A stretch of DNA of 5,744 nucleotides from Actinomycetota bacterium (GTDB lineage: Bacteria > Actinomycetota > Actinomycetes > Actinomycetales > Microbacteriaceae): positions 1 through 5,744 of the forward strand of contig WLEN01000047.1 in the NCBI GenBank assembly GCA_009704225.1, in the 5' to 3' direction. A program made the position numbers and the translations under genes. Below are positions 1 to 5,744 of this stretch, in pieces. The stretch's first letter is position 1; each line of letters begins with the position of its first letter. The notes beneath the pieces were generated by a model. The model did not search any database and was not told the origin of the DNA. It worked only from the letters and a program-made list of their open reading frames with translations.

Positions 1-614
1 GTTGTCACCATCCCTTTGTATACGATCGTTCGGCTGGACAGCGAAGGGAAATAGGTCCCTAACTCCCGTTCGGCACGCTTGCGCAACCGAAACGTCTTTC
101 GATCAAGGTCGATACCCGATGCAGTCCCATTGGCATCCGACAAAAAGAGTTGTTCGAAAGCCGGCATTACGTTCCGTGCCAGACTTCCGAGGTGTGTGGG
201 GTCGGTAGGGACTGAACGCCAGCCCAGAACGGCGAGCCCCTCGCCCAACGCGATCTCGGTGATTAGGGCCTTTTCGGATTCTCTCTCTGCGTTGTTGAGT
301 GGCAGGAACGCGATTCCTGCCGCGTACAGCCCGGCTGCGGGTAAATCGAAGGGAAGAACTGCGCGAAAGAATCGGTCTGGAATCTGGATTTGAATCCCGG
401 CCCCGTCTCCCGTGCCGGCGTCTGAGCCGACCGCGCCACGGTGTTCAAGGTTCCGAAGACTTGACAGGGCGATCGTGATGATGTCGTGTCCCGGTGTACC
501 GCGCATCGTCGCGACCATGGCGAATCCACACGAGTCCTTCTCTTGTGACGGGTCGTAGAGACCCGTCCGCGCGGGGACGGCGCTGAAGCGCGCAAACGGG
601 TTCAACTGAATCAT
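1..614 (-). CDS. gltB: Glutamate synthase (GOGAT) large subunit, N-terminal part, truncated by window edge
   Basis: This is the glutaminase end of the glutamate synthase large subunit, which in the cytoplasm converts glutamine plus 2-oxoglutarate into two glutamates together with the small subunit GltD. I translated 204 codons that stay open to the left edge; the full protein is usually about 1500 residues, so only the class II amidotransferase domain is seen. Residues 27-32 read DSCGFA: Cys29 is the expected nucleophile, exposed after removal of a 28-residue propeptide. Further matches are NLEHRGAVGSD followed by TGDGAGIQIQIPD (about residues 54-80) and LSSRTIVYKGM near residues 191-201, a hallmark of this family. 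The ATG at 612-614 is the only usual start between an in-frame TGA at 651-653 and the catalytic Cys. A purine-rich GGAAGGA lies just 2 bases upstream. The gene follows lgt by 59 bases. The identification is firm; function of the full protein is inferred from the N-terminus. Confidence 0.95.
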   Translation of the reverse strand, partial: MIQLNPFARFSAVPARTGLYDPSQEKDSCGFAMVATMRGTPGHDIITIALSSLRNLEHRGAVGSDAGTGDGAGIQIQIPDRFFRAVLPFDLPAAGLYAAGIAFLPLNNAERESEKALITEIALGEGLAVLGWRSVPTDPTHLGSLARNVMPAFEQLFLSDANGTASGIDLDRKTFRLRKRAERELGTYFPSLSSRTIVYKGMVT

Positions 615-673
615 CGTCCTTCCGGGATCAGGGACGACGTTGGCCCTCGGTCAACAAACGGAACGCAGAAAGG
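615..673 (-). other. lgt-gltB intergenic gap
   Basis: This 59-base gap is the longest non-coding stretch in the window. On the minus strand it contains a short imperfect inverted repeat at 639-655 (GTTGACC, loop GAG, GGCCAAC; one mismatch in seven) with no T-run after it, and the purine-rich GGAAGGA (617-623) just before the gltB ATG. A TTGACC that resembles a -35 box lies inside the repeat, but no acceptable -10 box follows at the right distance. It could be plain read-through sequence or hold a weak gltB promoter; the sequence does not decide. Confidence 0.4.
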
Positions 674-1663
674 TCAACGAGAAGGGCTTGTGGCTCTCGA
701 TCGCGACACGGTGGACTCGGCTTCGGCGGCGAGTTCCTCCGCAGTGTAGGTGTTACCCGATTCTAGCCCTTTTTCTGCGACGGAATTGTGTCCCGGACGG
801 TAACCAGAAGGCTCAAAACCAGGATGGCGGCGTCCCTGCACAAACCAAATCACGACTCCGAGCACGACAGCTGCGACCGCGCCCCAGACGTTCACTCGGA
901 CACCAAGGAAGGACTCGCTCGGGTCGAGGCGGATGGTCTCGATAGCGACGCGACCAATTCCGTACCACACGAGATACACCGCAAAGTTTCGTCCCCACTG
1001 CAGCGTGAACCGCCGACCCGCCCAAATGATGACGGCCGCACCGAGCAGATTCCACAGTGCTTCGTATATGAAAGTCGGGTGAAACAGGGTTCCTGGCGGG
1101 AGACCGAGTGGATAGGCGGGATTGAGCAGATCGATTTCCAAACCCCACGGCAGATCGGTCGGACCGCCGAACAGTTCCTGGTTGAAATAGTTCCCGAAAC
1201 GTCCAATCGCTTGCGCAATGATGAGTCCGGGAGCGATCGCATCGAGCAAGGCGGTGAAACGAAGACCGCTAATGCGACAGCCGATCCAGCCACCAACTGC
1301 GCCGAGAATCAGGGCACCGAAAATTGCGAGTCCCCCCTCCCAAACGTAGAAAACCCTTGCGATGTCTTGGCCCGCAAAGTAATCAGCAGGGTGCGTAATG
1401 ACGTGGTACGCACGGCCACCAATGATTCCGAGAGGGATGGCGAAGAGAGCGATGTCAAGTATCAGCCAGGACTCCACACCACGCGCAACGAGTCGGCGAT
1501 TGGTAACCACGAGCCCGATCACAATCCCGAGCAAAATACAAAGGGCGTATGCGTGAACAGTCAAATTGAAGGTGGCCCACGTCGCTCCCATTTCACGCAG
1601 CCATTCCCCAACATTGAACGACCGCCACTCAATGGGCGGAGAGGGGATGCTGGCGAGAATCAC
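674..1663 (-). CDS. lgt: Phosphatidylglycerol--prolipoprotein diacylglyceryl transferase
   Basis: Lgt transfers diacylglycerol from phosphatidylglycerol to the lipobox cysteine of prolipoproteins, the first step of lipoprotein maturation in the cytoplasmic membrane. The 329-residue protein has about seven hydrophobic segments between residues 34 and 277. The family signature is clear at residues 154-163 (GRFGNYFNQE); Arg155 matches E. coli Arg143. A second active-site patch, YGIGRVAIETIR (234-245), holds Arg238 and Glu242. Tyr39 in VHAYALCILLG matches the conserved N-terminal Tyr. The region matching the E. coli FHGG motif reads AIFGAL (113-118), so Phe115 replaces the His. A polar, charged tail of about 50 residues follows the last helix. 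The GTG start is supported by AAAGGA 5 bases upstream (1669-1674) and by the SIPSPP motif at residues 5-10, typical of actinobacterial homologues; the next Met (25) would lose it. It lies 24 bases after trpA, a pairing common in actinobacteria, so it is probably co-transcribed with the trp genes. Confidence 0.97.
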   Translation of the reverse strand: MILASIPSPPIEWRSFNVGEWLREMGATWATFNLTVHAYALCILLGIVIGLVVTNRRLVARGVESWLILDIALFAIPLGIIGGRAYHVITHPADYFAGQDIARVFYVWEGGLAIFGALILGAVGGWIGCRISGLRFTALLDAIAPGLIIAQAIGRFGNYFNQELFGGPTDLPWGLEIDLLNPAYPLGLPPGTLFHPTFIYEALWNLLGAAVIIWAGRRFTLQWGRNFAVYLVWYGIGRVAIETIRLDPSESFLGVRVNVWGAVAAVVLGVVIWFVQGRRHPGFEPSGYRPGHNSVAEKGLESGNTYTAEELAAEAESTVSRSRATSPSR

Positions 1664-1687
1664 GGACGTCCTTTCGACACGTTCAGC

Positions 1688-2482
1688 CTAATCCTGAACG
1701 GCACTGAGACCCTCCGCGAGTTCGGATGTGGCACGAGCGACACCCGCTGGCCCATCGGTCGTGAGAGCAGAGACGAGGTGTGAACCGACAATAGCCCCAG
1801 AGGCATAACCGGTGACACTGCGAACGTGATCTGCGTTGGAGATTCCGACACCGACACAAACGTGTGTTGCGCCCAAGCCGGTGAGGCGGGTTACCAGAGA
1901 GCGTGCAGCGACGTCAACATCGGCACGAGCGCCGGTGATACCCATCGTCGACACCGCATACACAAAACCGCGAGAACTATTGATCGTCGACACGAGTCGT
2001 TCATCTGTGGACGACGGTGCCGCGAGAAAGACTCGATCAAGACCGTGGGCGTCTGACACTGCGAGCCACTCCGACGCCTCATCGGGAATCAGGTCAGGCG
2101 TGATGAGCCCAACTCCCCCTGCTTCTTTGAGGTCCCTCGCGAAGCGATCGACTCCGTACTGCACAACAGGGTTCCAATATGTCATCACCAAAATCGGGGT
2201 GTCGACCTTCGCGGTTACGCCTCGGATGATGTCGAACAAATGCGCGAGCCGGAAACCTCCCTCAAGCGCCGCGTTCGTCGCACGCTGAATTACTAACCCA
2301 TCCATCACGGGATCAGAGTAGGGAACACCCAGTTCAATGATGTCGACACCGGATTCCGACAGCGCGATAAGCGCTTCTATCGAAGTTTCGGCGTCGGGGA
2401 AACCCGCTGGGAGGTAACCAACGAGGACGCCGCGCCCGTTGGCGCGCGCCGCATCGATAACAGTTTCGACACGCGAGCTCAT
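1688..2482 (-). CDS. trpA: Tryptophan synthase alpha subunit
   Basis: TrpA cleaves indole-3-glycerol phosphate into glyceraldehyde 3-phosphate and indole, which is channelled to TrpB in the alpha2-beta2 complex. The 264-residue TIM barrel is of normal length. The catalytic pair is visible as Glu50 (in [11 protein letters not shown]) and Asp61 (in VMDG), matching E. coli Glu49 and Asp60. Other family landmarks are Tyr102 in TYWNPV, Asp130 in [19 protein letters not shown] (175-185) with the loop-6 Thr183, and phosphate-binding GVGIS (211-215) and GAIVGS (229-234). Residue 63 is Leu where the family normally has Pro after the catalytic Asp-Gly. The ATG at 2480-2482 overlaps the trpB stop codon by four bases (ATGA) and has GAAGGA 6 bases upstream (2489-2494) inside the end of trpB, so translation is probably coupled to trpB. 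The gene ends 24 bases before lgt. Confidence 0.98.
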   Translation of the reverse strand: MSSRVETVIDAARANGRGVLVGYLPAGFPDAETSIEALIALSESGVDIIELGVPYSDPVMDGLVIQRATNAALEGGFRLAHLFDIIRGVTAKVDTPILVMTYWNPVVQYGVDRFARDLKEAGGVGLITPDLIPDEASEWLAVSDAHGLDRVFLAAPSSTDERLVSTINSSRGFVYAVSTMGITGARADVDVAARSLVTRLTGLGATHVCVGVGISNADHVRSVTGYASGAIVGSHLVSALTTDGPAGVARATSELAEGLSAVQD

Positions 2483-3678
2483 CGTGCGTCCTTCAGGAAA
2501 CCGAAATAACGACCCGCTGTCTCCATGTCCTTGTCGCCACGCCCCGAAAGGTTGATGAGAATGATGTCTGACGGCGAAAGTGTGCGGGCGAGGTTGAGTG
2601 CTCCCGCCAACGCATGCGCCGTTTCTATCGCAGGAATGATTCCCTCTGTCCGAGACAGGTCTAACATCCCTTGCATCGCTTCGGCATCAGAGATTCCAAC
2701 ATACGTTGCGCGCCCACTGTCTTTGAGCCAGGCGTGCTCCGGTCCGATGCCCGGATAGTCGAGCCCAGCCGAGATGGAGTGTGATTCGATGGTCTGTCCG
2801 TCTTCGTCCTGCAAAACATAGGTTTTCGCACCGTGCAAAACTCCAGGGCGCCCACGCTGCAACGTTGCAGCATGGCGGGGCGTGTCGATCCCGTCGCCCG
2901 CCGCTTCGTAGCCGACGAGTGCCACGTCGTCGTCGAGGAACGCATGGAAAATTCCCATCGCGTTCGAGCCACCGCCCACACACGCCACCACAGCTGTGGG
3001 TAGACGACCCTCCGTCTCGAGAATTTGCTCGCGGGCTTCGTTTCCAATGATCGAGTGAAAGTCCCGAACCATGACGGGGAACGGGTGCGGGCCAGCAACA
3101 GTGCCGAGAAGGTAGTGAGTGTCCGCGACATTGGCGACCCAATCGCGCATTGCCTCGTTGATGGCGTCCTTGAGTGTCCGAGAACCATGAACGACCGGCA
3201 CAACGTCAGCGCCCAGCAGTTTCATCCGCGCAACGTTGAGCGCTTGTCGTTCCGTGTCAACTTCACCCATATACACGACACACGACATGCCCATCAGTGC
3301 AGCCGCTGTCGCCGTCGCCACGCCGTGCTGTCCGGCTCCGGTTTCAGCGATGAGCCGAGTTTTACCGAGCCGCTTCGCGAGAAGTGCTTGACCGAGCACG
3401 TTGTTGATTTTGTGCGAACCGGTGTGATTGAGGTCTTCACGTTTGAGCAGGACTCGTGCGCCGCCAGCTAGAGCGGCAAAGCGAGACGCTTCCGTGATGA
3501 TGGAGGGCCGACCCGTATACGAGCGATGAAGTTCGGCGAGTTCCGCTTGAAAAACCGCGTCGGTCTTTGCGGCGGTATACGCGACGTCGAGTTCATCCAG
3601 CGCAGCGATAAGCGCCTCCGGAACGAAGCGACCGCCGTATTCGCCAAAGTACGGACCTAGTTCTTGGCGCAGGGACAT
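2479..3678 (-). CDS. trpB: Tryptophan synthase beta subunit
   Basis: TrpB is the PLP enzyme that condenses indole with L-serine to give L-tryptophan, working in complex with TrpA. At 399 residues it has the usual length of the TrpB1 type found next to trpA. It begins with [14 protein letters not shown] (8-21), a standard N-terminal family motif. The PLP-binding Lys90 is in HTGSHKIN (85-92), corresponding to E. coli Lys87; Glu112 in AETGAGQHG is the catalytic acid matching E. coli Glu109. The phosphate-binding glycine loop is GGGSNAMG (235-242), and SGRGDKD (378-384) supplies the residue near the PLP ring nitrogen. No key residue is missing. The ATG at 3676-3678 shares one base with the trpC stop codon (TGATG), and AGGTGA (3683-3688) sits 4 bases upstream, inside the last trpC codons. 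The stop overlaps the trpA start by four bases. Both junctions indicate coupled translation within the trpCBA block. Confidence 0.99.
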   Translation of the reverse strand: MSLRQELGPYFGEYGGRFVPEALIAALDELDVAYTAAKTDAVFQAELAELHRSYTGRPSIITEASRFAALAGGARVLLKREDLNHTGSHKINNVLGQALLAKRLGKTRLIAETGAGQHGVATATAAALMGMSCVVYMGEVDTERQALNVARMKLLGADVVPVVHGSRTLKDAINEAMRDWVANVADTHYLLGTVAGPHPFPVMVRDFHSIIGNEAREQILETEGRLPTAVVACVGGGSNAMGIFHAFLDDDVALVGYEAAGDGIDTPRHAATLQRGRPGVLHGAKTYVLQDEDGQTIESHSISAGLDYPGIGPEHAWLKDSGRATYVGISDAEAMQGMLDLSRTEGIIPAIETAHALAGALNLARTLSPSDIILINLSGRGDKDMETAGRYFGFLKDAR

Positions 3679-4454
3679 CAGCTCACCTCTCGGAATTGTT
3701 CAACGACAGAGCGCGGGTGCACCGCCGTGACGAGCGCTTCACCGACGAGGACGACATCAGCACCCGCATCTCGATAGGCGCGAACATCGTCCACAGTGTT
3801 GACCGCGGATTCGGCCACCGCGATGGCGTCGGCGGGGATGAGATCTCGAACCGCGCCGAATAGCGATCGATCGAGTTCGAAGGTTGAGAGGTCTCTGGCA
3901 TTAACGCCAATCAACCCAGCTCCGACGTCGGCGGCCAATCGTACCTCGTCGGCCGAATGGGTTTCAACGAGAACGGTCAAACCCAATTGGCGAGAGAACT
4001 CATGAAGCCGTTCGAGGACGACTGCGTCCAGTGCCGCAACAATCAACAGAACGATGTCTGCTCCAAAAGCGCGTGCCTCGAGGATCTGATATTCCTCAGA
4101 AATGAAATCCTTGCGTAACAACGGAACCTCGACACGTTCACGAACGTCCGTGAGATCGCGTAGCGAGCCCCCGAAGCGCCGTTCTTCGGTCAGAACTGAG
4201 ATGGCGTCCGCTCCGCCTTCGACGTAGGACTCGGCAAGCGCGGGGGCATCATCAATCAGTGCGAGGTCGCCCTTCGACGGACTAGCACGCTTAATCTCGG
4301 CAATGAGCCGAATGTGCGACGTCGCGGCCAGTGCGAGATAGGCATCAATCGGCTCGGGCGAGCGCAGTGCGCGACGTTCAATTTCGGCGTAAGAGACTCT
4401 TTCGCGCCGAGTCGCTGCGTCCTCAAGCGCACCAGCGGTGAGAGCCTCCAGCAC
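3678..4454 (-). CDS. trpC: Indole-3-glycerol-phosphate synthase
   Basis: TrpC closes the indole ring, turning carboxyphenylamino-deoxyribulose phosphate into indole-3-glycerol phosphate, the substrate of TrpA. The 258-residue protein is a single-domain enzyme with no fused TrpF part. The active-site set is complete: Glu53 and Lys55 in [12 protein letters not shown] (51-62), Lys115 in LLRKDFI, Glu164 in VLVETHS, Asn185 in GVNARDL and Ser216 in AVAESAV. These match Glu51, Lys53, Lys110, Glu159, Asn180 and Ser211 of the Sulfolobus enzyme. I accept the GTG start at 4452-4454 because it lies 2 bases after the stop of the preceding gene, and the frame upstream offers no better codon. No good ribosome binding site is near it: the best candidate, GAAGG (4468-4472), is 13 bases away. 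Translation probably depends on ribosomes that have just finished the small membrane protein gene. The gene overlaps trpB by one base. Confidence 0.97.
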   Translation of the reverse strand: MLEALTAGALEDAATRRERVSYAEIERRALRSPEPIDAYLALAATSHIRLIAEIKRASPSKGDLALIDDAPALAESYVEGGADAISVLTEERRFGGSLRDLTDVRERVEVPLLRKDFISEEYQILEARAFGADIVLLIVAALDAVVLERLHEFSRQLGLTVLVETHSADEVRLAADVGAGLIGVNARDLSTFELDRSLFGAVRDLIPADAIAVAESAVNTVDDVRAYRDAGADVVLVGEALVTAVHPRSVVEQFREVS

Positions 4455-4456
4455 GA

Positions 4457-4681
4457 CTAGTGATTGACCTTCGTCTTCGAACCGCCGACACCGTAACCGG
4501 CCCTAGCCATGAATGAGCCGACGAGCGGTCCGATTACAAGAAGTGAGGAGCTCGCCCAGACGAGTAGCGGCTGGTCGAACCAGAAAAACAAGGTTCCAGC
4601 TGTGGCACCGATGAGCATGATCGTTACTCCGGTCCACGCGGCGGTAGAAGAGCCGTGTCCAGGGTCGTGCGGGTCGTTCAT
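4457..4681 (-). CDS. Small two-helix membrane protein of the actinobacterial Trp operon (HGxxPAAW-like)
   Basis: This is a 74-residue protein of unknown function. The N-terminus is polar and contains HGSSTAAW (9-16), a variant of the HGxxPAAW signature for which a family of small actinobacterial Trp-operon proteins is named. Two hydrophobic stretches follow, about residues 17-35 and 38-58, separated by a short FDQP turn, then a short basic tail ending GGSKTKVNH; it is probably an inner-membrane hairpin. The frame stays open upstream as far as 5137, but that longer reading overlaps trpE antiparallel-free in another frame and is arginine-rich nonsense. The ATG at 4679-4681 is chosen because TAGGAGG (4688-4694) lies 6 bases upstream, the strongest ribosome binding site in the window. 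It starts 17 bases after trpE and ends 2 bases before trpC. Position suggests a link with tryptophan synthesis, but no role can be read from the sequence. Confidence 0.88.
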   Translation of the reverse strand: MNDPHDPGHGSSTAAWTGVTIMLIGATAGTLFFWFDQPLLVWASSSLLVIGPLVGSFMARAGYGVGGSKTKVNH

Positions 4682-4687
4682 GTCGTT

Positions 4688-4694
4688 CCTCCTA
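4688..4694 (-). promoter_or_regulatory. Strong ribosome binding site fixing the start of the small membrane protein
   Basis: On the minus strand the sequence reads TAGGAGG, 6 bases before the ATG at 4679-4681 and just after the trpE stop. It is a near-perfect Shine-Dalgarno match and decides the start of the 74-residue gene against the longer open frame. Confidence 0.85.
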
Positions 4695-4698
4695 AAGG

Positions 4699-5744
4699 TC
4701 AGTCTAGCGCGGGGCGGAGAGCGTTCGCCGCGGCTATCGCCCTCAGTGGGGCGGCCGCTTTGTGGACGGTCTCGTCGTACTCGCTCTGTGGTACTGAGTC
4801 TGCGACGATTCCGGCACCGGCCTGAACCGACGCGGTTGTGCCGACCAGAACCGCGGTTCGAATCGCGATTGCGAGGTCTGAGTCGCCGCCGAAACCGATG
4901 TACCCGACGACTCCCCCATAGACGCCGCGACCAGCTGGTTCGAGCTCGTCGATGATTTCCAACGCACGCGGTTTCGGAGCCCCAGAGAGCGTTCCAGCAG
5001 GGAAGGTGGCTCGAAAGACATCGATCGGAGTGCGCCCTGCCGCGAGTTCTCCTTCGACGCTCGAGACGAGGTGCATGATATGCGAGAAGCGTTCGACGTT
5101 CATAAACTCGGTGACCTCGACCGTTCCGGGGGTACACACGCGTGAGAGGTCGTTACGCGCAAGATCAACGAGCATCAAATGTTCGGCACGTTCCTTGGCA
5201 TCAGCCAACAGCCCCTCAGCAAATTGCGCGTCATGCTCTGGTGTCTCACCACGCGGCCGACTACCCGCAATGGGGTGACTAAACACGCGACCGTTGTTCA
5301 CCTTGACAAGCGCTTCGGGCGACGAACCCACCACGGCAAACCGAGTTCCATCCGCGCTCTCGAGGTTAAGCAGGTACATATAGGGCGACGGGTTAAGCGC
5401 ACGCAACATCCGGTACACGTCGGTGCTCGACGCGGTGACTTCCGTGTCGAATCGCTGAGAGATCACGACCTGGAAGACGTCACCATTACGAATGAAATGA
5501 TGTCCCCTCAGCACGGAATCAAGGAATTTCTTGTGTTCGGTCCGTAACGCAGGGTTCGGCGCAGTGGTCTCCGGGGGCGCTAATGGCGCGAGGGGCAGTG
5601 CGGTTCGAAGGCTCGCCGTGATGCCGTCAAGTCGAGACTGTGCCGACTCCCACAGTTGGTCGAGGTCGTCCGTGACAAGAACTGCGGTCGCAACGTGCAG
5701 AAGAGATGTTCGATGGTCAAACACCAACAGGTCGCGAACGAACA
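4699..5744 (-). CDS. trpE: Anthranilate synthase component I, C-terminal part, 5' end outside the window
   Basis: TrpE uses chorismate and ammonia (from the TrpG glutaminase) to make anthranilate, the committed step of tryptophan synthesis. The frame is open to the right edge, giving 347 complete codons; about 150-170 N-terminal residues are missing judging by the family's usual 500-odd. Numbering visible residues from the edge, the chorismate-binding domain shows GDVFQVVISQRF (87-98), NPSPYMYLL (117-125), GSSPEALV (139-146), PIAGSRPRG (157-165), HLMLVDLARNDLSRV (188-202), FSHIMHLVSS (219-228), TFPAGTLSGAPKPRALEI (246-263) and AGAGIVADSVPQSEY (308-322). The Ala in PIAG is the TrpE-type residue, where aminodeoxychorismate synthases carry Lys. 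NPSPYM contains residues that bind tryptophan for feedback inhibition in enterobacterial TrpE; the other part of that site (LLES) is outside the window. Near the end HKA stands where NKA is usual. No start or upstream leader can be judged here. Confidence 0.97.
   Translation of the reverse strand, partial: FVRDLLVFDHRTSLLHVATAVLVTDDLDQLWESAQSRLDGITASLRTALPLAPLAPPETTAPNPALRTEHKKFLDSVLRGHHFIRNGDVFQVVISQRFDTEVTASSTDVYRMLRALNPSPYMYLLNLESADGTRFAVVGSSPEALVKVNNGRVFSHPIAGSRPRGETPEHDAQFAEGLLADAKERAEHLMLVDLARNDLSRVCTPGTVEVTEFMNVERFSHIMHLVSSVEGELAAGRTPIDVFRATFPAGTLSGAPKPRALEIIDELEPAGRGVYGGVVGYIGFGGDSDLAIAIRTAVLVGTTASVQAGAGIVADSVPQSEYDETVHKAAAPLRAIAAANALRPALD

Noticed and set aside
263..595. A 110-codon minus-strand open frame at the left end, and plus-strand frames at 2-208 and 79-393.
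   Set aside because: They are out-of-frame shadows of gltB, whose own minus-strand frame is open across the region and carries the Cys29 and LSSRTIVYKGM motifs.
639..655. Inverted repeat after lgt, considered as a terminator.
   Set aside because: The stem is only seven pairs with a mismatch and has no following T-run, so it is not a convincing intrinsic terminator.
632..655. TTGACC before gltB, considered as a -35 promoter box.
   Set aside because: No credible -10 hexamer follows at 16-18 bases, and the resulting transcript would start almost at the ATG.
788..1783. A 331-codon open frame on the plus strand opposite lgt and the end of trpA.
   Set aside because: Its product is a low-hydrophobicity, Asp/Asn/Arg/Thr-rich chain with no recognisable motif, as expected from the complement of a hydrophobic membrane protein. 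It fully overlaps a well-supported lgt on the other strand.
2661..3203. Several alternative frames of 77-180 codons on both strands across trpB and trpA.
   Set aside because: They lie within strongly conserved enzyme genes, have biased compositions and show no family resemblance.
4682..5137. Extension of the small membrane protein upstream in the same frame, to 226 residues.
   Set aside because: The extra part lies inside trpE in another frame, is Arg/Ser-rich with no motif, and the strong ribosome binding site at 4688-4694 marks the short start.
1..5744. Search for tRNA, rRNA, CRISPR repeats, insertion sequences, toxin-antitoxin or defence genes.
   Set aside because: None was seen. Nearly all bases are taken by seven housekeeping genes on one strand with even composition and no direct or inverted repeats of note by eye.

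Overview
The window looks like a chromosomal core-metabolism segment of an actinobacterium. A Microbacteriaceae-like lineage of moderate GC is my best guess. The reasons are the gene order trpE / HGxxPAAW-type small membrane protein / trpC / trpB / trpA / lgt / gltB, the actinobacterial look of the Lgt N-terminus (a SIPSPP motif before the first membrane segment), and GC that by eye lies in the high 50s percent. The genus is not determinable from this sequence alone.

All seven genes lie on the minus strand, so transcription runs from right to left. In that order they are: trpE (5' end outside the window), a 74-residue two-helix membrane protein, trpC, trpB, trpA, lgt, and the first 204 codons of gltB, which runs out of the left edge. 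The genes are packed tightly. Gaps or overlaps in order are +17, +2, -1, -4, +24 and +59 bases. The first five junctions look like one polycistronic unit with translational coupling. The 59-base lgt-gltB gap is the only place where a separate promoter or a partial terminator could sit, and neither is convincing. No stretch of 300 bases lacks a gene.

Functionally, TrpE makes anthranilate from chorismate together with a TrpG glutaminase that is not in the window. TrpC closes the indole ring, and TrpA and TrpB form the tryptophan synthase complex. TrpD is not present here, nor is any TrpF; in actinobacteria the TrpF step is usually done by PriA. Lgt starts lipoprotein maturation in the membrane. 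GltB is the large subunit of glutamate synthase, which recycles glutamine and glutamate; glutamine is also the amino donor for anthranilate synthase.

I found no mobile element, CRISPR array, RNA gene, phage or defence gene, and no sign of an undescribed system. The points most worth a second look are small. The usual actinobacterial Trp-operon membrane protein (TIGR02234 type) is missing between trpE and trpC while its small neighbour is kept. Some normally conserved residues are changed in Lgt, TrpA and TrpE. The trpC and gltB starts have unusual ribosome binding arrangements.
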